Shown: positions 21,282-30,829, numbered from the stretch's first letter. The stretch is 64,000 bases of DNA from Polymorphobacter megasporae (GCF_018982885.2 NZ_CP081848.1:434001-498000); one strand, 5' to 3'. Made by a program: numbers and translations. The notes: a model not told the origin generated them from the letters alone.

Positions 21282-21421
21282 CGGTTCATGGCTCCATTAT
21301 CTGAACTATATAAAGTTGTTTGTCGGTATGACAAGATGGAACGAACTTATGACTGTGATGGCCGCAATGTGATGAATATGATTATTGATCCGGGCCATAT
21401 GATCTTGATTATGTGAAGCGG

Positions 21422-22369
21422 TTATGATCGCCAGTGCTGGCGTAGGAAAGTTAGACCATCGCGTGCAACTTGATCCTTGGACTCGAAGGTGTTCCGCCAG
21501 ACATGGGCCGATGTAGCAAGAGGCTGAACGTCCTTCGCAAATGCCTCGACGGTCAACGACCCCGAATAGTTGATCGCTTTCAGGGCAGCGAACACTTGAT
21601 CCCAGGCGATCGTGCCGCGTCCTAAGGTGCCTCGATTGCTTTCGCTGATGTGCGTGTGGAAGAGACGATCTCCGCACGTGGTGATTGCGGCGCCAAGGCT
21701 GCGTTCCTCGATCTGAGCGTGGTGGGTGTCGAACGCCACACCCAGGTTCGGCGCGGCGACAGCACGGATGAGAGCCATCGTCTCTTCGGCAGTGTTGAGG
21801 AGGTAGCCTTCGAAGCGGTTTAGAAATTCGAGGCACAGGCACACGCCTGCCGCTGACCCATAATCGCAGGCTGCAGCGAGCGTACCGGCAGACCATTGAA
21901 GGGCATCAGGCGACGGCCCGCCGGCGCCCGAAGGGGGTGCGGAAGCCGCGTAGAGTGGCCCACTGAGGATTTTGCTTCCCAGCACATGGCTCGCGTCTAT
22001 CGCCCACCGGAGCGTCTCAAGACCGGCACGCCGGACCGCAGAGTCTGGAGAGGCGGGGTCTGCGTCCTGCGTCACCGCGCTAAGCGTCGTACAGAAGAGC
22101 CCCTCACCTTCGAGCACGCGGCGAAGCTCAATCAGATGCTGCCCCGTCCCGTGAATGATCGGGATCTCGACGCTTTGGTAGCCGATCGCGCGTAATCTCC
22201 TGATCAGTGGGAAGAAGGCGGGCGTCACGGTCTGCGTCCACAGATATAGGTTCATTCCAAAGGGTGGCGTCGCGATCGCGTTCGGCAACGCGGCTATCGT
22301 GCGTTGTGCAGCGAATGCGGTCATGCCAGCGCCCAAGCCGAGCACAAGGATTTCGCGGCGATCGAGCAT
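21422..22369 (-). CDS. Sugar phosphate isomerase/epimerase-like TIM-barrel protein
   Basis: This 315-residue protein is of the xylose-isomerase-like TIM-barrel superfamily, closest in motif to D-psicose/D-tagatose 3-epimerases. The metal ligands are visible as EFLNRFE (Glu), GVAFDTHHAQIEE (Asp/His), HISESNRG (His region) and LTVEAF (Glu). An N-terminal DRREILVLGLGAGMTAFAA segment suggests a Tat or membrane export signal, unusual for this cytosolic enzyme class but known in some Gram-negative periplasmic homologues. The substrate is unknown. It is followed by a 270-base stretch before the hydrolase gene. Confidence 0.75.
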   Translation of the reverse strand: MLDRREILVLGLGAGMTAFAAQRTIAALPNAIATPPFGMNLYLWTQTVTPAFFPLIRRLRAIGYQSVEIPIIHGTGQHLIELRRVLEGEGLFCTTLSAVTQDADPASPDSAVRRAGLETLRWAIDASHVLGSKILSGPLYAASAPPSGAGGPSPDALQWSAGTLAAACDYGSAAGVCLCLEFLNRFEGYLLNTAEETMALIRAVAAPNLGVAFDTHHAQIEERSLGAAITTCGDRLFHTHISESNRGTLGRGTIAWDQVFAALKAINYSGSLTVEAFAKDVQPLATSAHVWRNTFESKDQVARDGLTFLRQHWRS

Positions 22370-22643
22370 GTAATGGTATCCTTATTCATGATCGGCTCGA
22401 TCGCCCCTCAGGCGGGAAGCTATCGTATGGAGCATCGAACCAAGGACCTTGCATCGATCGACGGCAAGGAGCGAGGCTCCTGCGCGATCGGCATTACCGT
22501 AATCGTCGTTGAGCAGCCGTCCTTCGGGGCAGCGGACCGACGGTGGACGCCGATAAGAAAGGGGCATCGCGCCGTCGATCGCGGTCAGGCCGCTCACCTT
22601 GATCGCGCCGTCGACCGGATCGAGAATGCTCACGACCATGACC

Positions 22644-23642
22644 TCAACGCTGCGTCGTCGCGGTTTGCCCCCAGAAGCCGCTTACGGCCCCCGCGAACTC
22701 GGCAGGGCATTCCTCGGGGAGGTAGTGACCGCAATTCTGCAGAACGACGCTGTGGAGGTCCGTAGCCGCGCCGCGCATGCTCTCGGTGAGAAGCGAGCCG
22801 ACACCGCCGTCCGCGCCGATCGCGAGCACGGGCATGGGGAGTGGATTCGATAGCCGCTCCTTCATACGTTGAAGTCCGCCATTCGAGAACAGATCCCGAT
22901 AGTATTCGAAGCCGGCGTGAGCCCCACCGAGGGTGGCGAAGACGCGCGTGTATTCGGCTCGCGCCTTCATATCGATCGCTGCCGGTCGCCTCGCCTTCTC
23001 GTCGAACAACCAATCGAGAAAGGCTCGCTCGTGCCCCGTGACGAGCATCTCCGGCAGGCCGGGAAGGCGGTTGAAGGCGAAGTGCCACGTTTTGATATTG
23101 GCACTGTCGTCGGGCAACGGTCGAGGCTGATCGGGACGGGGAATCGTAACCTCGCTGAGCACGAGCCGTCGCACGTCATCCGGATAAGCCGATGCGAGCG
23201 CATAGCCGATCCAGCCACCCAGATCGTGGGTGACGACGTCGATGCCGCCACGACGATCCAGTCCCGTAGCCAAAAGGAATGCATGAATTTCCGTGGCTAC
23301 GATGTCGAGATCGTAGCCGTCACGCGGCTTGTCGCTGTCTCCAAAACCGCGCGGGTCGAGGATGATGACTCTTCGTCCGGTAGCGGCGAGCCGGGGCGCG
23401 ACCTTGCGCCATGCATAGCCGTCTTCGGGCCAGCCGGGCAGCAGGAGCACGGGATCGCCTTCGCCGAAGTCGCTGTAATGAAGGTCGACCATGCCGACGT
23501 GGACGACGTGTTGGGTTGCGGGGACCACAATCGGCATGGTCTTCAGTGGCGCGCCGTGAGCGCCGTTAGCTGCGTAAACCAGACAGGTGAGCTCCAGAAG
23601 GACAGCCCCGGTGAAAATGCGGATTAGGCCGCTAAGCGTCAT
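22644..23642 (-). CDS. Exported epoxide-hydrolase-like alpha/beta hydrolase
   Basis: This 332-residue protein has a hydrophobic N-terminal segment (residues 5-30), suggesting export. The alpha/beta-hydrolase core shows a variant oxyanion motif PGWPEDGYAW (usually HGxP) and the nucleophile elbow VVTHDLGGWIGY, with Asp as nucleophile as in epoxide hydrolases and haloalkane dehalogenases. The catalytic His lies in NCGHYLPEECP. It ends 24 bases after the upstream TetR gene on the same strand, so the two probably form an operon. Substrate choice between epoxides and haloalkanes is open; the Pro/Trp pattern favours epoxide hydrolase. Confidence 0.8.
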   Translation of the reverse strand: MTLSGLIRIFTGAVLLELTCLVYAANGAHGAPLKTMPIVVPATQHVVHVGMVDLHYSDFGEGDPVLLLPGWPEDGYAWRKVAPRLAATGRRVIILDPRGFGDSDKPRDGYDLDIVATEIHAFLLATGLDRRGGIDVVTHDLGGWIGYALASAYPDDVRRLVLSEVTIPRPDQPRPLPDDSANIKTWHFAFNRLPGLPEMLVTGHERAFLDWLFDEKARRPAAIDMKARAEYTRVFATLGGAHAGFEYYRDLFSNGGLQRMKERLSNPLPMPVLAIGADGGVGSLLTESMRGAATDLHSVVLQNCGHYLPEECPAEFAGAVSGFWGQTATTQR

Positions 23643-23666
23643 TCTCTTGCTCCGTAGATGATAGAA

Positions 23667-24272
23667 CTAATCGAGAATGCGCATCGCCACGACGATCAGT
23701 GGTCGCGGATCGACCGGGAAAAGCCCGCTTTTTCCAACAACACGCATTCCCTGCACGATGGTCAGCAAGAGATCGGCAAGTACCGCCGACTGTTCTCTTG
23801 AACCGATCGAGCCGTCGCGCTGACCTTCTTCGATCAAGCCACAAAGTACGGCCCGGCGACGGTTGAGAGCGTCCCGCAGATGCCGAGCTGTTGCCTTCCC
23901 GAGTATATCGATTTCGGCCAGGCCGGAGATGACGAGGCATCCACGCCTCCCTGAGATACCTTGGCTCCAACCCGCGTAGATCTCGACGATCGCGACGAGT
24001 TTTTGGCGTGCCGTCTCATCAGTTGCAGCAGCGACTGCCATGGCTTGATCACCGAGCGACACATATCTTGCAATAGCCTGCTGGAACACGCCGTCCTTAT
24101 CACCGAATGCCTTGTAAAGGCTGCTGACCGACAAGCCTGTGGCCTTGGTCAGTTCACTAAGCGAGGCAGCCGTGAAGCCTTTCGACGAGAACACTTCGAT
24201 CGCCGCATCGACGACATTGTCCTCGTCGAACTTGCGGGGCCGGCCCCTTCCACTTCTGCTGCCTTCCATCAC
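23667..24272 (-). CDS. TetR/AcrR-family regulator
   Basis: This 201-residue regulator has an N-terminal helix-turn-helix at about residues 10-60 (GRPRKFDEDNVVDAAIEVFS, then LSELTKATGLSVSSLYKAFG). It is followed by an all-helical ligand domain with one Cys in SGRRGCLVISGLAEID. It lies directly upstream of, and on the same strand as, the exported hydrolase, so it probably represses itself and that gene in response to a small molecule. Confidence 0.88.
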   Translation of the reverse strand: MMEGSRSGRGRPRKFDEDNVVDAAIEVFSSKGFTAASLSELTKATGLSVSSLYKAFGDKDGVFQQAIARYVSLGDQAMAVAAATDETARQKLVAIVEIYAGWSQGISGRRGCLVISGLAEIDILGKATARHLRDALNRRRAVLCGLIEEGQRDGSIGSREQSAVLADLLLTIVQGMRVVGKSGLFPVDPRPLIVVAMRILD

Positions 24273-24375
24273 AACGACGAACGATATCGGATAGAGATCG
24301 TTCCATATCTATTGCGATCGGCTGGTGCCGCTTGGCACACCTGTTGGTATTCACGGCGGCCGTCTGATTTCACAC

Positions 24376-24906
24376 CTAGCTCTTGTAGAATCCCTCACTA
24401 CTCCGGCTCGGGGCGGCCGGCAGCTTCTTGACCATGAAGATCGTACCGGCTGGGACGGGCCCGTAGTAGGCCGCCGTATTTACGAAGCCGAGTTGCTGGT
24501 ACAGCGCGATGGCGGAGGTCATGGTCTCCAGCGTGTCCAGCAGCAGCTTCCAGTAGCCGCGACGGGTTGCCTCGTGTACTGCTTCTGCCGCCAGCCTCAG
24601 GCCCAGCCCAGACCCACGCGCGCCCGGCGCCACGAAGAACCGCTTCATCTCGCAGGTTCCGGGCTCGTCAAGTGGACGCAAACCGACAGAACCGACAGGG
24701 GCTCCGCAACGCCGTGCGAGCAGCAAGCAGCCCGCGGGCTCGGCGTATTTGCTGGGCAAAGCGCCGAGTTCCGCATCAAAATCCTGATATCCAAGATCAA
24801 TCGGCAGTTCGGCCGCGTAGAGCTTGAAGAGGATTCGCACCGAAGCCAGATCGGCGGGTGACCGGGCAAGGCTGAGGGTGATATCGTCCATGCCGTAGCG
24901 AAGCAC
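24376..24906 (-). CDS. GNAT-family N-acetyltransferase
   Basis: This 176-residue protein has the acetyl-CoA binding segment FFVAPGARGSGLGLRLAAEA (the Q/RxxGxG/A loop). It also has the C-terminal strand-helix of GNAT proteins (LLLDTLETMTSAIALYQQLG). It is probably cytosolic, and the acceptor substrate is unknown. The start may be the ATG at 24891 (MDDITL) instead of 24906. It is divergent from the decayed TetR gene that follows. Confidence 0.82.
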   Translation of the reverse strand: MLRYGMDDITLSLARSPADLASVRILFKLYAAELPIDLGYQDFDAELGALPSKYAEPAGCLLLARRCGAPVGSVGLRPLDEPGTCEMKRFFVAPGARGSGLGLRLAAEAVHEATRRGYWKLLLDTLETMTSAIALYQQLGFVNTAAYYGPVPAGTIFMVKKLPAAPSRSSEGFYKS

Positions 24907-24999
24907 ACGCCGCCTCCAGACTCAACATGGGCGATGGGATCCGCCCAATTGCATAACGCTTTTTTTCAGGAGGCCTCAACCGTCTACACCGAAGCCGTA

Positions 25000-25615
25000 T
25001 CCGACCAATCGGGTTTCCAGCCCAAGGGTGGCAGACCCTGGAGCTTCAATCGCGAGCGCCATCGAAGCTGCCATACTGCTGTTCTCGAAGCGGGGGTTCG
25101 CGAGCGTCAAAATCGCCGACCTTACGGCGGCGATGGCGATCAGGCCGGCGAGCCTCTACGCCGCCTTCGGAAGCAAGGCGGAACGCTATCGTAGGGCCCG
25201 CGCGCGTCATTTCGAACGCGAGGAGCCGTTGTGGCAGGTGCCCGCACAGGACCCCTTCGAACTATTCTGAATGACTTCTTCGATTTGGCCGTTGGGGTCG
25301 TAACTAGGGCTGGCAGGCCGAGGGGTGCATATTGCGTTAGGGCTCATCGAATACGCTCCGGACGAACACGATTTGGCGCTGGAAACGCGTGAGATTCGCG
25401 ATCGCGAACGACGCGAGCTTCTAAAACTGTTGGACGCCGGCTTGGCCGCTGGCGAGCTTGAACAGGATGCAGATACCGAAGTGCTCGCACGCTTCCTTGC
25501 GAGCGTCTTCGAAGGGCTCTCGATCCAGGCTCGCGACGGCGCAACAGTGAGCCAACTGCAGGCCGTCGGCCGTGCTGCCGCGTCTGGCCTACCTTGGGCA
25601 AAAGGGGGAACATAA
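25000..25615 (+). pseudogene. TetR-family regulator pseudogene
   Basis: GGRPWSFNRE in one frame continues in another as ASAIEAAILLFSKRGFASVK, then IADLTAAMAIRPASLYAAFG, an intact TetR helix-turn-helix. A stop at about 25270 separates it from the ligand-domain part (LALETREIRDRERRELLKLL, then ARFLASVFEGLSIQARDGA) encoded from about 25325. At least two frame disruptions inactivate it. It precedes a decayed hydrolase gene on the same strand. Confidence 0.75.
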
Positions 25616-25759
25616 GTGTCCATGGGTTGTTGAGCGACCGATCGTCAACCAGTCGGTGCGAGATGAATGTCCGAGCCGGGTCCCGATCAAGTCCCAAGGC
25701 CGAATCGGACGGATCGGATACGGCTATGCTGGGTCGCGATGATTGCCGTTCAGCCGTGC

Positions 25760-26310
25760 GGTTCAAGCGTCTCGGGGTGAATGGCGTTCGTATCGCTTAC
25801 CGCGAGGTGGGAACAGGCGATGCGGTGGTTTTGCTGCATGGTTGGCCCCAAACGTCGCACGCTTAGCGCAAGCTAATACCACTGCTCGCGAACGATTACC
25901 GCGCCATCGCCCCTGACCTTCGCGGCGTCGGCGATTTCCTCCAAGCCACATGATAGGTATGACAAGAAGACCGTGGCGACGGACGTGGGGATGCTGGTCT
26001 AAGCACTGGGCATCGTCATATCCGTCTCGTCGGGCACGAAATGGGTGGACAGGTGGACTACAAGCGTTTGCACGCGGCGAGGATCGATGATGGATTTCCC
26101 AAAAGGCTGGTGTCTAAATCGGCCATTTCTCCGGTGACGGCGGGCCGGCTCATGAGCAAGCCGTTGTCGATGTATCGGCGCGAGTGGGGGTCAGCTCATT
26201 TGATAGGTATGTCGCCTCGGGCGACAGAGTGCGCCGATGACTTCGCCGTTGCAGGCCATTATGCTACTAAATCAAATTCGGCGGTCAGCGAAGCGCCCCA
26301 GAGAGGCGCG
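25760..26310 (+). pseudogene. Alpha/beta hydrolase (epoxide-hydrolase-like) pseudogene
   Basis: The plus strand reads RLGVNGVRIAYREVG and VVLLHGWPQTSHA, then a stop codon where W would be expected. RKLIPLLANDYRAIAPDLRG follows. Frameshifts come next, and RLVGHEMGGQVDYKR carries the nucleophile-elbow region with Glu in place of the usual Asp. The lid and the His end cannot be followed. It sits behind the decayed TetR gene, mirroring the intact TetR-hydrolase pair at 22.6-24.3 kb. Confidence 0.7.
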
Positions 26311-26311
26311 A

Positions 26312-27574
26312 TTATTTAACCGGCATGCGCGGGCCGGACATACTGGCGTATACCGCGACGGAGGTAGTAAGGGTAAGCAGGCCCGCAATCACAAAGACTT
26401 CTTTCACGCCTGCCGCCGCGAAGATCAGGCCCCCGCCCGCCGCGCCTATCGTGATAGCGAGCTGGACAGCTGCGACGATCAGCCCGCCGCCGCTCTCCGT
26501 TTCATCGGGCACTGCCTGCGCGATCCAGGTCGACCAGCTGACAGGGATGCCGCCGTAGGCAATGCCCCAAACCGCGACCAGTCCTATCGTGACCGCCGCC
26601 GGCGGCGTCGGCGTCACAGCGAGCGCGAGCGCCGCCGAACCGAGCAGCATTGTCGTCAGTGTCAGAGGTAGCCTCAGGCTACGCTCCAACAGGACGCTCG
26701 CGAAAACGGTGCCCGCAAGGTTAGCGAGCCCGAAAACCGTGAGTACAATCGCGATCCGCTCTCCGTGAAACCCGCCCTCCGTCTCCAGGAACGGCCGTAG
26801 AAAGGTGAACAGGCCGAAATGGCCGGCGTACACGAGGACGATGCAGATTACGCCCGCACCTATCCCCCGCCGACGCAACACATGGAGCAGTGTGCCGAGC
26901 CGTGCGACGCCGCGTACCGCGAGGGGCGGCAGCGCCACGACCTGAATGAGCAGCGTCAACACCCCAAACGCGGCGGCGAGGATGAACACGGTGCGCCAGC
27001 CGTACACGCCGCCAAGATAGCTGCCGAGAGGCACGGCAACGATGGTCGCGACAGAAATGCCGCTGAACACCACGGCCAAGGCCCTCGGGACCATCACGGC
27101 CGGAACCAGACGGATCGTCACCGCCGCAGCCATGCTCCAGAAGCCACCGAGTGCAAACCCAAGCAGCGCCCGCGCCAGCAACAGCAAGGGCAAGTTCGGC
27201 GCGGCGGCGACGAGCAGGTCAGACGCGATAAGCAGTGCCGTGAAAGCGAACAGAACGAATCGTCGGTCGAACCGGCGGGTCGTGCTTGGCGCAAAGAGCG
27301 CGGCGAAGAACGACACAACCGCAGTCGCAGTCACCGCCTGCCCCGCCAACGCTTCGGACACGGCAAGGTCGCGCGCCATCGGCGTAAGCAGGCCGGCCGG
27401 CAGGAATTCCGCCGCGATCAGTCCGCAGACGCCGAACATGAGCGACCAGACCGCCGGCCACGCTGCCACGGTCACGTCGGGTACTGCTGTTGGCGCAACG
27501 TCGATTTCGCTCACCACCGTTCCTTTCCGTATCGCGGCCCCAAAGCTCTGATCGTTCGGCAGCGCAGGCCGCAT
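26312..27574 (-). CDS. DHA1-family MFS transporter
   Basis: This inner-membrane protein of up to 420 residues has 12 hydrophobic segments. The start of helix 1 (GLIAAEFLPAGLLTPMA) and the central ARALLGFALGGFWSMAAAVT fit the NepI/arabinose-efflux-like DHA1 subgroup of the major facilitator superfamily. It would export a small metabolite or drug by proton antiport. The start may be internal, near 27517. It is read away from the LysR gene, with the deleted SDR gene lying between them on the same strand. Confidence 0.82.
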   Translation of the reverse strand: MRPALPNDQSFGAAIRKGTVVSEIDVAPTAVPDVTVAAWPAVWSLMFGVCGLIAAEFLPAGLLTPMARDLAVSEALAGQAVTATAVVSFFAALFAPSTTRRFDRRFVLFAFTALLIASDLLVAAAPNLPLLLLARALLGFALGGFWSMAAAVTIRLVPAVMVPRALAVVFSGISVATIVAVPLGSYLGGVYGWRTVFILAAAFGVLTLLIQVVALPPLAVRGVARLGTLLHVLRRRGIGAGVICIVLVYAGHFGLFTFLRPFLETEGGFHGERIAIVLTVFGLANLAGTVFASVLLERSLRLPLTLTTMLLGSAALALAVTPTPPAAVTIGLVAVWGIAYGGIPVSWSTWIAQAVPDETESGGGLIVAAVQLAITIGAAGGGLIFAAAGVKEVFVIAGLLTLTTSVAVYASMSGPRMPVK

Positions 27575-27622
27575 GATCTATATTTAGCGGGCGGATCAAG
27601 TGAAACTCCGTAAAGGTAGCAA

Positions 27623-27913
27623 TCAGGCGAAGTGGCCTCCGCCGGCGAGGCTCACCGTCGATCCGGTCGCGAGGGGTTCGTTGCGACGAAGAGGATCGCC
27701 TGCGCCACGTCCTTGGGCTGCCCCATGCGGCCGGCGGGCAAGGTCGACCGCATACGCTCGTACAGCGCGCGACGGGCCTCGGCCACGCTCGCCTCCGTGC
27801 GGCCCGCGGCCGTCACGACCCCACCGGCTTGGGAAGGCCTCGGCAGCCGCCCGACCAATCCCACCGGCCGCACCCACGACGAGGACGCGCTGCCCGTTCA
27901 GATAAATCGCCAT
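27623..27913 (-). pseudogene. Short-chain dehydrogenase remnant with internal deletion
   Basis: The first 27 residues read MAIYLNGQRVLVVGAAGGIG with the SDR Rossmann start. The frame then jumps to C-terminal SDR sequence (ALYERMRSTLPAGRMGQPKD, VAQAILFVATN, then LATGSTVSLAGGGHFA). The middle, including the catalytic Tyr-x-x-x-Lys, is missing, and the parts lie in different frames. The gene is therefore dead. It is oriented away from the LysR gene, as a regulated target would be. Confidence 0.75.
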
Positions 27914-28473
27914 GGCTGTGGCTCCGGAAAAGAGGGCATAGAAGTGTCTTTAACGACACGCCATCCCACGTGTTGACTTGGCGACGATGGTTCGAAAGCC
28001 GGTTCAGAGTCATGTCTTTCCTTCCCGCACATCTGCAATCGCTTATTACCCCGGTGCTCCCGCGCCTGGGATGCAGTCGCGAGCAGGATGCGACGAGAAA
28101 GCGTCGTGTCCGCGAAACGGGCGCCGGAAGCAGCCATTCAGTACCGACCAGTCGCGCTATCCGGCGACCATATTCTCATGTCTGTCGCGATCCTTCGAGC
28201 AATCAGCGTGGGCCCGGCAATCGTGACGCCGACCGGACACTCGGCGTTCGCCGGGCCTGGAATGGAGATGCTCAAACCTGCGGCGATATCGTTCGCTAAA
28301 TAGAGCCCTTGGACACGGACTTTGGAACGCAATACGCTGTTGCGGTAAGCAACCGTATTGCTGCGCAGCATACTCGAGCGAATTCTGCCACCCTGATGCG
28401 AGCAAGGCCGCGATTTCGCAATGTCTCCGCCGCCCGTTGCAGTACACAGGACGGGATCATTTTGGCGAAGCGT
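27914..28473. other. Region upstream of the LysR gene, no gene assigned
   Basis: Open frames occur on both strands, including minus 28138-28527, whose end (ECPVGVTIAGPTLIARRIAT) looks protein-like but which I cannot assign. The region probably includes the LysR promoter. Confidence 0.4.
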
Positions 28474-29469
28474 ATGGCAACTGACAAACTCGGAAGCATT
28501 CTCGCATTCGTCCGCGTCGCGGAACAAGGCAGCTTTGCCAACGCCGGCAAGGCCCTCGGCATCTCGGCGTCCGCGGTAAGCAAGAGCGTCGCCAGACTAG
28601 AGGAACGACTGCAACTCCGCCTGTTCCAGCGTACGACGCGAGCGCTGAGCCTGACCGACGAAGGGCGCTTATTCTTCGAGAGGTGCGACCGAATTTTGGT
28701 GGAACTCGACGATGCCGAGCGGTCGATGCGCGAGCGCGCCGCGGGCCCGACCGGGGTTCTGAAGGTCGAGCTTCCGGCGACGCTTGGAAGGCTTCAGATC
28801 GCGCCTGCACTCGGCACACTGACCGAGCGGTATCCAAAGTTGAGGGTAGAAGCATCCTTCAACGATCAATTGTCCGATCTGATCGAGGCGGGACTGGACG
28901 CGGTGGTGCGGATCGGCGAACCGCGGGACTCGCGGCTCATGGTCAGACGTGTCGGCACCGTCCGATACATGGTGTGCGCCGCTCCCGCATATATCGAAGC
29001 GAATGGTGAGCCGCGCAACCCGGTCGACTTGGCAAATTTCGATTGCATCGGACGCGTACCGCACGGTGGCCCATCCCCGGCGAGATGGAGGTTCGCCTCT
29101 CCAGATAACGGCATGCCCTTCGAGCTCGACGTGGCGGGAACGCTGAACTTCGACAGCAATGACGTCATCATCGATGCGGGCCTCGCCGGCGCCGGTCTGG
29201 TTCAGCTTCACACCTACATGGCCGAGCCATACCTGCGATCCGGCCAACTTGTGCAGGTCTTGCGCGAATTCGCGGTCGACGGACCACCTATTTCGGTGCT
29301 GTTTCCGTCGAACCGTCATCTTGCCCCGAAGGTGCGTGTCTTTATCGAAATCGTTGCCGACATTCTAGGTGCCTCCAGCGAGGGTGGGCAGCACCCTATC
29401 GCCCCGGCGTGGGGCGAGGGTGGGCAGCACCCTATCGCCCCGGCGTGGACACCGGCGACGCCGCGGTGA
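28474..29469 (+). CDS. LysR-family transcriptional regulator
   Basis: This 331-residue regulator has an N-terminal winged helix-turn-helix (LGSILAFVRVAEQGSFANAG, then LGISASAVSKSVARLEERL). A LysR effector domain follows (LPATLGRLQIAPALGTLTER, LDAVVRIGEPRDSRLMVRRV). The start at 28474 is chosen because the conserved domain begins right there; a longer frame starts at 28309. The extreme C-terminus contains two exact copies of EGGQHPIAPAW, a 36-base tandem duplication outside the family's usual length. Likely targets are itself and the divergent SDR remnant and MFS genes. Confidence 0.87.
   Translation: MATDKLGSILAFVRVAEQGSFANAGKALGISASAVSKSVARLEERLQLRLFQRTTRALSLTDEGRLFFERCDRILVELDDAERSMRERAAGPTGVLKVELPATLGRLQIAPALGTLTERYPKLRVEASFNDQLSDLIEAGLDAVVRIGEPRDSRLMVRRVGTVRYMVCAAPAYIEANGEPRNPVDLANFDCIGRVPHGGPSPARWRFASPDNGMPFELDVAGTLNFDSNDVIIDAGLAGAGLVQLHTYMAEPYLRSGQLVQVLREFAVDGPPISVLFPSNRHLAPKVRVFIEIVADILGASSEGGQHPIAPAWGEGGQHPIAPAWTPATPR
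29378..29449 (+). repeat. 36-bp tandem duplication at the LysR C-terminus
   Basis: Two units of 36 bases (29378-29413 and 29414-29449) are identical at 35 positions. Each contains the inverted pair AGGGTG...CACCCT with a 5-base centre, so each could form a small hairpin. The unit is exactly 12 codons and keeps the frame. Confidence 0.85.
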
Positions 29470-29606
29470 ACGCACCTACTTGAGGCCAAAGCTCTTCAAG
29501 ACGGCATCAGAGGGACTTCTTCACTTCTTCGTCGGGGAGGCAATTTGCGCTTTAGCCGCCTGAATTGGAAGGTTCGCTTTCCTCAGACGCACAGAAGCGC
29601 GCTAGA

Positions 29607-30030
29607 TGTTTGGTCCCGGGATTTGGTGGGTCGGATCTGACGTAAATCGATGGGGCTCGCTGAGCCACATTTTGCATATCGCTTCGTAGGGGGTGAGGCC
29701 TTTGAGTGTCTTGAGTCTGCGGCCGAAGTTGTAGGCTGCGATGAAGTCAGCAAGATGCTGCCTGAGCTGATCGTGATCATCGTAGTGGTAGCGTTTGACG
29801 GTCGCTTCTTTGATCGTGCGGTTCATTCGTTCGACTTGTCAATTCGTCCAGGGGTGTCGCGGCTTAGTCAGGCGATGTTCGACGTCGAGATCGGCACAGG
29901 CGGCCTCGAAGGCATGGCAGCGAAAGAGCATCTTCTGTGCCCGCATCACCTTGATGTCCTCGGGCGTCCAGCCGTCACCGGTCGGGCCGGTGAAGTGCGT
30001 GCCATTGTCGGTGAGTACGGTATGTAGAGG
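29607..30030 (-). pseudogene. IS481-family transposase 3' fragment (copy 2)
   Basis: The minus strand reads HTVLTDNGTHFTGP, AHRLTKPRHPWTN-like sequence ending in a TGA stop, then QVERMNRTIKEATVKRYHYD and TLKGLTPYEAICKMW. The stop replaces the Gly of WTNGQVER. The 5' half of the transposase is missing beyond about 30030. The end at 29607 (TGTTTGGTCCCGGG) is shared with copy 1 at 4126, in the same orientation. Confidence 0.82.
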
Positions 30031-30050
30031 TAATCGTGATTGATCGTGCG

Positions 30051-30782
30051 TTACGCGGTGTGTTCGATACGAGTAACGACCGCACAGAGTTCATCGGCCG
30101 CGCGGCGGTCTGAACCGTATGGGATGACGACCGTGGAGACATAGCCGTTCGGCTCAAGTTGATACCGGATTTCGAGAAAGGCTGTCTCAAGAGTCTGCGT
30201 GACGGACTTCGACCGCCCTCCCATCGCGTAACCGCCGAACAGACCATTGGACACGCCGCCAAAGGTCATGCGGCCGCCGTGTTTGGTGTTGGTGACCTGA
30301 GTCGCCTCGCGCTCGACACTTACATTGACGATCTGACTCTTGCCCAGCCAAAGCTGCGCGTAATTGGTCGATCGATCAACGATGACAACATGACCTAATT
30401 TGGTTACTGCCAATGCTCCTGGCGCGCCGCTCCACCACGACCGCCAAAACGATACCGGCTCTGAGACCGACTGGACCTGACCGGCGAGGGTTGAGGCCGC
30501 CCGCTTGTAGCGAGCAGTTTTCAACGGCGTGATGATCAATGCGTTGACCAGTTTGATCGCAAATCCCGCAATGATGAACATGATAACGCCGCCGAAAATG
30601 GCCGATCCGATATGAAGGCTGATAAGGCTGGCGACGACAGGGAGGCCAACCAACACCGCCAAAATGATCAGCGGAGCCCGCGCGACCATTTTCTCGGTCT
30701 GGTCGACGGTAGCTCTAATGTCATCGTTGGGCGGTGCGATCCGCGTGACGGGCGAAGCCTGGTTTTCAACGATGCTCGCCAT
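30051..30782 (-). CDS. Hypothetical membrane protein
   Basis: I do not recognise this 243-residue protein as a named family. Two adjacent hydrophobic helices (LIILAVLVGLPVVASLISL and IFGGVIMFIIAGFAIKLVNA) lie at about residues 35-80. A soluble, strand-rich C-terminal domain follows, with VTKLGHVVIVDRSTNYAQLW and a Gly-rich stretch FGGVSNGLFGGYAMGG. It may present a cytosolic beta-rich domain at the membrane. The start at 30782 is preferred to the longer frame from 30860. Its 3' end abuts the truncated IS481 copy. Confidence 0.55.
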   Translation of the reverse strand: MASIVENQASPVTRIAPPNDDIRATVDQTEKMVARAPLIILAVLVGLPVVASLISLHIGSAIFGGVIMFIIAGFAIKLVNALIITPLKTARYKRAASTLAGQVQSVSEPVSFWRSWWSGAPGALAVTKLGHVVIVDRSTNYAQLWLGKSQIVNVSVEREATQVTNTKHGGRMTFGGVSNGLFGGYAMGGRSKSVTQTLETAFLEIRYQLEPNGYVSTVVIPYGSDRRAADELCAVVTRIEHTA

Positions 30783-30829
30783 TCGCTGCTCCACTGATTG
30801 ACCGTATTTAGTCGTTGAGTCGCGCAACC

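Noticed and set aside
26819-27613. A 264-codon plus-strand frame across the MFS gene
   Set aside because: It is rich in Arg, His and Gln, antisense to a clear 12-helix transporter, and lacks any domain.
29378-29449. Tandem repeat considered as a CRISPR-like array
   Set aside because: There are only two adjacent units with no spacers, and they are in frame with the LysR gene.
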